A stretch of 7,690 nt of DNA from positions 1 to 7,690 of the forward strand of contig CAZXDP010000084.1 in NCBI GenBank assembly GCA_964639255.1. Reading direction: 5' to 3'. Below the pieces are notes generated by a model, which had not been told where the DNA came from, did no database searches, and saw only the letters and a program-made list of their open reading frames with translations. The position numbers and the translations under genes are program-made. Source of the stretch: NZQO01 sp964639255 (GTDB lineage: Bacteria > Bacteroidota > Bacteroidia > Flavobacteriales > Flavobacteriaceae). This document shows, piece after piece, positions 1-5,512 of the stretch (positions within the stretch are counted from its first letter, which is position 1; every line of letters begins with the position of its first letter).

Positions 1-1
1 G

Positions 2-85
2 CGGAGAGACCGGGACTCGAACCCGGGCAACGCTTGCGCGTTGACAGATTAGCAATCTGCTCCGTTACCACTCCGGCACCTCTCC
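2..85 (-). tRNA. tRNA-Ser (anticodon GCU)
   Basis: Read on the minus strand, this folds as a complete class II tRNA. The 7-bp acceptor stem is GGAGAGG with TCTCTCC and the discriminator base is G (position 2). The anticodon stem GCAGA/TCTGT closes a loop TTGCTAA, so the anticodon is GCU (complement of 51-53), reading AGC and AGU. A long variable arm (28-43) forms a perfect 6-bp hairpin with a GCAA loop, which is diagnostic of Ser/Leu/Tyr tRNAs. The T arm CCGGG-TTCGAGT-CCCGG is at 10-26. The window ends one base past the discriminator, so it cannot be seen whether CCA is encoded. The loop has U36 and A37, the context that carries t6A in tRNAs reading ANN codons, which makes it a predicted target of TsaD encoded at 4436-5458. 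What is inferred is only the modification; the gene identity is clear. Confidence 0.97.
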
Positions 86-120
86 AATAGTTAAGAACGT
101 TGTTTTCTTAATTGCGGTTG

Positions 121-151
121 CAAATGTAGGTTTTCAATTGAAATATCGCAA
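121..151 (-). promoter_or_regulatory. Bacteroidota-type promoter of the tRNA-Ser gene
   Basis: On the minus strand a TTG (151-149) is followed after 20 bases by TACATTTG (128-121). This matches the Bacteroidota housekeeping sigma consensus TTG, about 17-23 bases, TAnnTTTG. Transcription would start near 114-116, about 30 bases before the tRNA 5' end at 85. The match is exact at all fixed positions, so the tRNA is probably transcribed on its own even if read-through from the upstream operon also occurs. Between this promoter and the methyltransferase stop at 231 I see no stem-loop followed by a T run on the minus strand, so the end of the upstream operon is not marked by an evident intrinsic terminator. 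Confidence 0.6.
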
Positions 152-230
152 GCAAAAGCGGCGTTTTTTGTGCATTTATTGGGTTAATTTATCGCAATAG
201 GTTTACATATACTAGGTTAGCCCTCACAAA

Positions 231-1337
231 TTAAATTTTTGCGGTAACCAGCACTACCTTTTCGCCATTTTCCAAGGTTGTGAAAAACAGGTAATCTGTT
301 CCCCCTTCCTGTATTTTCCACTTCTTCCGAAGCGTTGCCACGCTCTCGGGAAAATTCCGTGTGGTGATATTGGCCTTTTCTATTTTTAAGGCCTTTCGAA
401 GAATGCTTTTTTTGTAGGGCACGACCTGTTGGATCGTAAACCTTCTTCCTGGGAATTCCCGAAGCGACTCACTCGTGTACAAATGTGAGTGGGGGTGTAA
501 TTTTCGCAACCTATAGGCTTGTGAGTAGAGTGCGAAGGCACCGCCCTTCATCATCGCGGCATTGGGTTCGTATAAAAAACGTTCTGGAGGGCCGTAGGCC
601 GCATCCGCCTCGTGATTCCAATCAAACGCAAAGATTTCGCTTAGGGCGCCGTCTAGGTTGATGGTTTTAATGGTTGGACTGCCTTTATAATCTATTTCCA
701 AAATGCACAACAGTTCCTTCATTTCATTTTTTACGGCAACGAGATGGATTTCCCTTACATGGCTAAGCTCCTCCAAACCTATACTGATATCGAGCATGGG
801 CGATGTTTTGATCATAATATTCGGAGCGTGACCGAAGAGCTTTTGTAACTGGCGGGGAATATTTGGTTCGCAATCGGCTAAATAAAATACCTTGCCCTTT
901 TGCTCATGCCTCCTGCCGGGATCGGCGTACAACCAATCGTATGTGCGGTTCTTTTCAATTGCGGTTCCGTCTTGAACAAAGCATTCTATGTTATTGCATC
1001 CCAAAACTTTAAAATTATATTCTGCGATGGCAGAGAGCGCCGCGTCCTTTTCATAATGGTGCACACTGGCAATTCGCTGGGCGAAGTAGTAGGAGTCTAC
1101 CCCAAAACCTCCCGTGCAATCGGCTAGCTTACGGCCGCTTACCAGGGAAGCCTTGTAAGAAGCCGTGGCTTCACTGGAAGTTTGCTCGATATTGAGCTTG
1201 GGGGGGAACACGATTCCCTTCTGGGAAGTCCAAGTGGGCAGCTTTTTTTCAGCTTTTCGTAGGCTTTCTATTTGCTGAATGAGTTGCTGTACGGTAACTT
1301 CCGGGAACGGTGATCCCGAAAATGCCAACTGACTCAA
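231..1337 (-). CDS. Class I SAM-dependent methyltransferase with THUMP-like C-terminal domain (PG_1098 type)
   Basis: From the TTG at 1337 the product has 368 residues. A Rossmann-fold methyltransferase core begins with the SAM-binding motif LADCTGGFGVDS (71-82), has acidic E96 at the end of the second strand, and has a DPGRR motif (139-143) where this family places its catalytic DPxRR loop. The C-terminus (about 327-354, RNFPES...LRKKW...GGTDYLFF) fits the THUMP-like domain, and the middle part the ferredoxin-like PG_1098 domain. The family is predicted to methylate RNA, but I know of no established substrate. The start is doubtful: the same frame stays open upstream to a stop at 1430-1428, and the 22 codons at 1403-1338 read IAFNREILSSKVQVFIHSYR then EN, which resembles the N-terminus of flavobacterial homologues as I recall them. 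That stretch contains no ATG, GTG or TTG. It is the last gene of the operon and nearly abuts the AI-2E gene. Family assignment is confident, the 5' end is not. Confidence 0.88.
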   Translation of the reverse strand: MSQLAFSGSPFPEVTVQQLIQQIESLRKAEKKLPTWTSQKGIVFPPKLNIEQTSSEATASYKASLVSGRKLADCTGGFGVDSYYFAQRIASVHHYEKDAALSAIAEYNFKVLGCNNIECFVQDGTAIEKNRTYDWLYADPGRRHEQKGKVFYLADCEPNIPRQLQKLFGHAPNIMIKTSPMLDISIGLEELSHVREIHLVAVKNEMKELLCILEIDYKGSPTIKTINLDGALSEIFAFDWNHEADAAYGPPERFLYEPNAAMMKGGAFALYSQAYRLRKLHPHSHLYTSESLREFPGRRFTIQQVVPYKKSILRKALKIEKANITTRNFPESVATLRKKWKIQEGGTDYLFFTTLENGEKVVLVTAKI

Positions 1338-1404
1338 ATTCTCTCTATAAGAATGTATAAAAACCTGAACTTTAGAGGATAATATTTCTCTATTGAAAGC
1401 GATA

Positions 1405-2493
1405 CTATAAGTTTTTAGTAAGACGTTTCACGATTTTGTATTCTGAAAGAAATTCCTTGGCCACTACCTTTAGGGCGGTATAGGTGGGCACGGCAAGGAT
1501 CATTCCCGCAATCCCAAACAGCAAGCCGCCCGTTAAGATTACCAAGAAGATTTCCAAAGGATGCGAACGCACGCTCTTCCCAAAAACTACCGGTTGGGTT
1601 ATGAGGTTGTCGAACAGTTGCGCTACCGAATACCCCAACAGTACGTATATCAAAAGCGGCAGTAGCTCACTGGAAAAATCGGCACCCAAATTATTGGAAA
1701 CCACTACCAGCAGCATAAGGGCACCGCCAATAATGGGACCCAAATAAGGAACAATATTAAGGAAAGCGCAAATAAGGGCAATTGCGATGGCGTTGTCAAT
1801 TCCAAAGAAGAGGAGTAATACTGTGTAAAACAGCGATAAAATGAGAATTTGGAATAACAGACCTATAAAATAGCGCGATAGCAGTTCCTTGATCTTCTGA
1901 AGCACCACTATAAAGCGTCGTTCGTTGTTAGGATGGGCGAATACGGTAAAAGCGTGTACGATAAGGCGTTCATCCTTCAGCAGGAAAAAAGCAATAAACA
2001 GTACCGAGAAAAGACCTACGAGCATAGCGCCCACATTTCCGAAGAAAATCTCTATAAAACTGGGAACCAGTTCTACATCGAAATTTTGTACGTACTCCGT
2101 ACGCTTTATGCCTTCCACGATGTCTATTTGCTCAACGCCCAGATAGTCGCTCGCCTGTATGTTCAGCTCATTGAGGTCTTTTTTTACCAGATCGAAATCG
2201 ATGTTTGAAATGTTCTTGCTCTGCTCGATGATTATAGGGACAAATATGCGACCCAACACTGCAAAAAAGCCAATAAATAGCAAAAGGGTGGTAAAGGCGG
2301 CCAAGGTGTTGCCAAATTTCAGCCCTTTTTTCAAAAATTGAAAGATAGGCCTGCCCACTAAGGAGACAACTATGGCGATGCCAATAAAGAGCAACAATGC
2401 CTTTACCTTATAAACAATCCAAATAAGGATCGCGATAGCAGCCAGTACCCCGAGGGCCTTTAGGATTCCCAATGCAATCGTTTTCGCCTTCAT
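1405..2493 (-). CDS. AI-2E family (PerM/YdiK-type) membrane transporter
   Basis: This is a 362-residue polytopic inner-membrane protein of the AI-2E transporter family, with the usual length. Hydrophobic segments lie at about 10-27, 32-47, 64-89 and 153-172, then several between 208 and 340. Family signatures are visible: FFLLKDE (169-175), the conserved PYLGPIIGG loop (249-257) inside LNIVPYLGP, QLFDN...QP near 292-301, and the C-terminal GGLLFGIAGMILAVP (322-336). The soluble region between about 90 and 150 is the usual extramembrane loop. The name comes from E. coli TqsA; other members transport ions or have unknown cargo, so the substrate here is unknown. The start is an ATG at 2493, 46 bases after the trmH-like stop. 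That gap holds TATCTTTA (2517-2510) with a TTG 23 bases upstream (2543-2541), at best a weak internal promoter. The stop (1407-1405) almost touches the likely start of the methyltransferase downstream. Confidence 0.92.
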   Translation of the reverse strand: MKAKTIALGILKALGVLAAIAILIWIVYKVKALLLFIGIAIVVSLVGRPIFQFLKKGLKFGNTLAAFTTLLLFIGFFAVLGRIFVPIIIEQSKNISNIDFDLVKKDLNELNIQASDYLGVEQIDIVEGIKRTEYVQNFDVELVPSFIEIFFGNVGAMLVGLFSVLFIAFFLLKDERLIVHAFTVFAHPNNERRFIVVLQKIKELLSRYFIGLLFQILILSLFYTVLLLFFGIDNAIAIALICAFLNIVPYLGPIIGGALMLLVVVSNNLGADFSSELLPLLIYVLLGYSVAQLFDNLITQPVVFGKSVRSHPLEIFLVILTGGLLFGIAGMILAVPTYTALKVVAKEFLSEYKIVKRLTKNL

Positions 2494-2539
2494 AAGGAAA
2501 TTTAAGCCATAAAGATACTATAATACCAAGAGCGAATAC

Positions 2540-3037
2540 TCAAAGTTTTGTTAATGCATAGAGGGCGATCGAGGCGGCCTGTACCACATTCATACTGCTG
2601 TTTTTTCCCATTAAGGGAATATAAGTGTGCACCTTGACCATTTCTAGTATCTGAGGCGAAATCCCGTGGCGCTCATTTCCTAAAATGAGTAGTAATTTCT
2701 TAGGAGTTTCTAGGGTCTGTAGGGGTATGCTGTTGTTAGAGAGCTCTAGAGCCACCGGTAAAAAGTCTTTGTCTTTGTAATTTTCTATTTCTGTAGAAAT
2801 CGCTTCGGAAGTGCGAAAAGGCACGGTGGTGTGCGTATTGCGCGAAGTGCGCTGTAAGCGGGGGGAGTTAAAATCGATTTCGGCATTGCAGAAAATCAGT
2901 TCCCGTACGCCCATAGCATCGCAGATCCTGAAGAGTCCTCCCACGTTCGCAGGCCCTGAAACACCATCGCAGAGCACTACACAGTGCGATTTGGTTTTTA
3001 CAAATGGCGTCGTATCATGCGAATGCTGATGCACCAT
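2540..3037 (-). CDS. TrmH/SpoU-family RNA 2'-O-methyltransferase, minimal catalytic form
   Basis: A 165-residue SPOUT methyltransferase that would methylate a ribose 2'-OH in tRNA or rRNA; the target cannot be read from sequence. SpoU motif 1 is PANVGGLFR (29-37, catalytic Arg R37), motif 2 is LILGNERHGIS (117-127), and motif 3 starts IPLMG (140-144) and continues SSMNVVQAASIALY (147-160); together these build the SAM-binding trefoil knot. There is no N-terminal L30e-like substrate-binding domain, so this is the short TrmH/TrmL-like size. An earlier in-frame ATG at 3133 exists, but the 32 residues it adds are encoded inside the DUF4159 gene and do not look like family sequence. The ATG at 3037 overlaps the DUF4159 stop as TAATG, which suggests translational coupling and decides the start. 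It could be TrmL-like (wobble-base ribose) or act on rRNA; both are guesses. Confidence 0.92.
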   Translation of the reverse strand: MVHQHSHDTTPFVKTKSHCVVLCDGVSGPANVGGLFRICDAMGVRELIFCNAEIDFNSPRLQRTSRNTHTTVPFRTSEAISTEIENYKDKDFLPVALELSNNSIPLQTLETPKKLLLILGNERHGISPQILEMVKVHTYIPLMGKNSSMNVVQAASIALYALTKL

Positions 3038-3039
3038 TA
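3035..3039 (-). other. TAATG stop-start overlap between DUF4159 and trmH-like genes
   Basis: On the minus strand the TAA that ends the DUF4159 gene (3039-3037) shares its last A with the ATG of the TrmH-like gene (3037-3035). This is the classic arrangement for termination-reinitiation coupling. No Shine-Dalgarno-like sequence precedes it, which is normal for Bacteroidota. Confidence 0.7.
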
Positions 3040-3681
3040 TTGTTGAAAAGCGTATTTTACGATGTTGGCACCCATACGCAATGCCTTTAGCCGCACTTCT
3101 TGAGGATCGTTGTGTATTTCTGGATTTTCCCAACCATCTCCCAGGTCGCTCTCAAAGGTGTAGAGGAGCACCAGCCTATCTTCGTGAAAGATGCCGAAAG
3201 CCTGTGGCCGCTGCCTATCGTGCTCGTGGATCTTGGGCAGCCCATCGGGGAAGGAATATGCAATACTGAAAATAGGGTGGTCGCCAGGCAATTCTTCCAA
3301 TTCCTTGTCGGGAAAAACCTTTACCAGTTCCTTACGAAGGTACTCGTCCATTCCATAATTGTCGTCTATGTGCAAAAAGCCACCACTGAGCAAGTACATT
3401 CGTAAATTTTCTGCGTCTTCCATACTGAAGTAAACATTCCCGTGGCCCGTCATATGCACCAAGGGGTACTCGAAAAGGTCGACGCTGCCGGGAGCTACGT
3501 TGTCTATTTGTTCAGAGATTGCCGTATCGATATTTTGGTTGCAAAATACAGCCAGGTTCGGGAGGGCCGTCGGGTTGCTATACCAATCGCCACCGCCTCC
3601 ATACTGAAGCACTGCTATCTTTTGAGACAGTGCAGTGCTCGCGACCAAAAATGCTATTGCAAAAAAGAGTTTTCCTTTCAT
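3037..3681 (-). CDS. Secreted DUF4159 domain-containing protein
   Basis: This 214-residue protein consists of a signal peptide and one DUF4159 domain. The N-terminus MKGKLFFAIAFLVASTALSQ has two lysines, a hydrophobic core and a plausible signal peptidase I site after S19, so it is probably exported to the periplasm. Conserved stretches follow: QYGGGGDWYSN (26-36), LVHMTGHGNVYF (74-85), SGGFLHIDDNYGMD (99-112), LPKIHEHDRQRPQAFG (148-163) and YTFESDLGDGWENP (174-187), with HNDPQEVR near 190-197. The fold of DUF4159 is thought to be glutamine-amidotransferase-like, but no biochemical role is established to my knowledge. The abundant conserved His and Asp residues could bind metal or a ligand (inference). 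A longer frame from 3804 runs into rsmE and would bury the signal peptide, so I chose the ATG at 3681, 31 bases after the rsmE stop. It overlaps the next gene by one base. Confidence 0.9.
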   Translation of the reverse strand: MKGKLFFAIAFLVASTALSQKIAVLQYGGGGDWYSNPTALPNLAVFCNQNIDTAISEQIDNVAPGSVDLFEYPLVHMTGHGNVYFSMEDAENLRMYLLSGGFLHIDDNYGMDEYLRKELVKVFPDKELEELPGDHPIFSIAYSFPDGLPKIHEHDRQRPQAFGIFHEDRLVLLYTFESDLGDGWENPEIHNDPQEVRLKALRMGANIVKYAFQQ

Positions 3682-3712
3682 AAGTTCCAAAAATACGAAA
3701 ATGCGCTCAGCT

Positions 3713-4423
3713 TCAATCTTGGTTGATAAAAGCCACGCTATGGCAGGCCACAATAGCGGCCGTTTCGGTACGCAATCGAGACGCTCCCAAGGCCACCGCA
3801 ACAAACCCCAATTGTGTTGCCAGCTCTATTTCCGAAGGGGAGAAATCGCCTTCGGGTCCTATTAAAATGAGAACTGAAGTACCTGCAAAGACGGTCTCTT
3901 TTAATGATTTTTTATGCGATTCCTCGCAATGGGCAATGCAACGTATCGATTCGTCGTGCGCCTTCCGAAGGAATTCATCAAAACGTATGGCTGGGTTCAA
4001 CGTTGGTAGGTGCGCCTTGAGCGATTGTTTCATCGCACTTTGCACGATCTTTTCATAGCGTTCTGGCTTAAAATTCCTTCGCTCGCTATGCTCACATAGT
4101 ATGGGGGTGATTTCTGAAATTCCAATTTCGGTAGCCTTTTCAAGAAACCATTCAAATCGGTCATTGGTTTTGGTGGGCGCAACCGCCATATGCAATTGAT
4201 AGGGCATAGGTGCCTTTTCTTCTTTTTCCACAATGCGGGCCACGCATCGCTTTGCGTTGGTATTTACAAGCCGGGCAGTGTAGATACAACCGGCGCCATC
4301 GGTAATATGCAATAGGTCTCCGGGCTGTTTGCGAAGAACTTTTGATACGTGCCGACTTTCATCCTTATCGAGGAAAATTTCGTTTGTTTCGTGCAGCGGT
4401 TGCGGGTGATAAAAAAGGTTCAC
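3713..4423 (-). CDS. rsmE: 16S rRNA (uracil(1498)-N(3))-methyltransferase RsmE
   Basis: RsmE makes m3U1498 in 16S rRNA at the decoding region of the assembled 30S subunit, using SAM. The protein has 236 residues, normal for the family. The N-terminal PUA-like RNA-binding domain spans about 1-70 and includes the typical MNLFYHP opening and HVSKVLR (25-31). The SPOUT knot domain follows, with EKATEIGIS (95-103), SERRN (113-117), SAMKQS (129-134), the SAM-loop motif IGPEGDFSPSEIE (188-200) and LGASRLRTETAA (212-223). All key motifs are intact. The start is GTG at 4423: it gives the standard family N-terminus, and there is no ATG between it and the tsaD stop. The gap to tsaD is 12 bases and the two genes are in the same frame. 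It is part of the tsaD-led operon. Confidence 0.97.
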   Translation of the reverse strand: MNLFYHPQPLHETNEIFLDKDESRHVSKVLRKQPGDLLHITDGAGCIYTARLVNTNAKRCVARIVEKEEKAPMPYQLHMAVAPTKTNDRFEWFLEKATEIGISEITPILCEHSERRNFKPERYEKIVQSAMKQSLKAHLPTLNPAIRFDEFLRKAHDESIRCIAHCEESHKKSLKETVFAGTSVLILIGPEGDFSPSEIELATQLGFVAVALGASRLRTETAAIVACHSVAFINQD

Positions 4424-4435
4424 GGGATAGTAGGC

Positions 4436-5458
4436 TTACAATTTCATTCGGGCTTTTGCCACCACATCCTGTTGGGCAAAAAGCTGTTGTTTATATTTTA
4501 ATTCGCCCACCATGGCAATCATCGCGGCATTGTCTGTACAATATTCAAATTTCGGAATGTGGGTGGTCCAACCGTGTTGCTCTTCGGCCTGTTTGAGGGC
4601 ATTGCGAATACCGCTGTTGGCTGAAACGCCACCGCCTATAGCCACACGGTTAATACCGGTTTCGGCTACTGCATTGTGGAGCTTGTCCATCAAATAGTTT
4701 ACAATGGTAAACTGTAAACTGGCGCAGATGTCCTCTATATTTTCTGAAATAAAATTCGGGTTTTGTTGTGTTTCCTTTTCTATGAAATAGAGCACGGCCG
4801 TCTTTAGTCCGCTAAAGCTGAACTCCAAAGGACCCACCTTTGGCTTGGTAAAGGAAAACCGACGCGGGTTTCCTTGTTGCGCATATTTATCGATTAGGGG
4901 TCCGCCGGGATAAGGCAAACCCAAAATTTTTGCGCTTTTATCGAACGCTTCGCCCACCGCGTCATCGATGGTTTCACCCAAAATCTCCATTTCAAAATAA
5001 TTGGTCACCTTAACGATTTGGGTATGGCCACCGCTAATGGTCATGGCGATAAATGGAAAAGTGGGCGCGTGCTGACCTTCCGCCTTTATAAAATGTGCCA
5101 AAATGTGTGCCTGCATATGGTTCACGTCGATAAGCGGAATGCCCAAACCCAGAGCCAATGACTTTGAAAATGAGGTGCCTACCAATAGAGAACCCATGAG
5201 TCCGGGGCCGCGCGTAAAGGCTATGGCACTTAGCTGTTTTTTATCGATATTTGCCTTGCGCAACGCTTGGTGTACCACGGGTACGATGTTTTGCTGGTGA
5301 GCGCGCGAGGCCAGTTCGGGGACAACGCCGCCGTATTCCTCATGAATTTTTTGCGTAGCTATAACATTGCTAAGTACAATACCGTTTTCAATGACAGCAG
5401 CGGCTGTATCGTCGCAGGAAGACTCGATGCCCAATATATATGTTTTTATTTCGCTCAT
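4436..5458 (-). CDS. tsaD: tRNA N6-adenosine threonylcarbamoyltransferase TsaD
   Basis: TsaD transfers the threonylcarbamoyl group from threonylcarbamoyl-AMP to A37 of tRNAs reading ANN codons, giving t6A. It works in the cytoplasm with TsaB and TsaE, after TsaC/Sua5 makes the activated donor; none of those partners is in this window. The 340-residue product is full length for the ASKHA-fold family. Visible motifs are LGIESSCDDT (9-18), the metal-binding HMQAH (H114, H118), the SGGHT loop (142-146), EAFDKSAK (170-177), PYPGGP (182-187), FSFSGLKTAV (213-222), the nucleotide-binding GGGVSAN (275-281) and CTDNAAMIA (307-315) with metal ligand D309. The start is ATG at 5458. It is the first gene of the minus-strand operon and is divergent from tamB, with only about 50 bases between them. 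The gene is normally essential or nearly so. Confidence 0.98.
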   Translation of the reverse strand: MSEIKTYILGIESSCDDTAAAVIENGIVLSNVIATQKIHEEYGGVVPELASRAHQQNIVPVVHQALRKANIDKKQLSAIAFTRGPGLMGSLLVGTSFSKSLALGLGIPLIDVNHMQAHILAHFIKAEGQHAPTFPFIAMTISGGHTQIVKVTNYFEMEILGETIDDAVGEAFDKSAKILGLPYPGGPLIDKYAQQGNPRRFSFTKPKVGPLEFSFSGLKTAVLYFIEKETQQNPNFISENIEDICASLQFTIVNYLMDKLHNAVAETGINRVAIGGGVSANSGIRNALKQAEEQHGWTTHIPKFEYCTDNAAMIAMVGELKYKQQLFAQQDVVAKARMKL

Positions 5459-5484
5459 CTAAAAAAAGGCTTAATTGTTGGGAG

Positions 5485-5512
5485 TAAAATTATAACATTA
5501 CACGCGTATCAA
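5485..5512 (-). promoter_or_regulatory. Possible promoter for the tsaD operon
   Basis: On the minus strand TTG (5512-5510) is followed after 17 bases by TAATTTTA (5492-5485), one mismatch from the Bacteroidota -7 element TAnnTTTG. The transcript would start near 5478, about 20 bases before the tsaD ATG. The region is very AT-rich, so a one-mismatch hit is weak support. No comparably good plus-strand element for tamB is seen; TATGTTTT at 5439-5446 has one mismatch but lacks a well-placed TTG. Confidence 0.3.

Noticed and set aside
181..223. Possible stem GGGTTAA / TTAGCCC as a terminator after the methyltransferase
   Set aside because: On the transcribed (minus) strand it has a C-A mismatch, the loop is about 29 bases and no T run follows, so it is not a credible intrinsic terminator.
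1484..2341. Plus-strand open frames at 1484-1747, 1925-2146, 1933-2208 and 2159-2341
   Set aside because: They lie opposite the well-supported AI-2E gene, have no recognisable domain and are low-complexity or biased in composition, as expected of shadow frames.
1405..2493. Calling the AI-2E family protein an autoinducer-2 exporter and inferring quorum sensing
   Set aside because: Family membership does not show AI-2 transport; many members have other or unknown cargo, and there is no luxS or lsr-type gene in the window.
3038..3133. A longer start for the TrmH-like gene at 3133
   Set aside because: The added 32 residues are antisense-free but lie wholly inside the DUF4159 coding sequence in another frame and do not resemble SpoU proteins; the TAATG start at 3037 fits the family length and operon spacing.
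3682..3804. A longer start for the DUF4159 gene at 3804
   Set aside because: It would overlap rsmE by about 90 bases and put 41 unrelated residues before a clear signal peptide. The ATG at 3681 starts exactly at that signal peptide.
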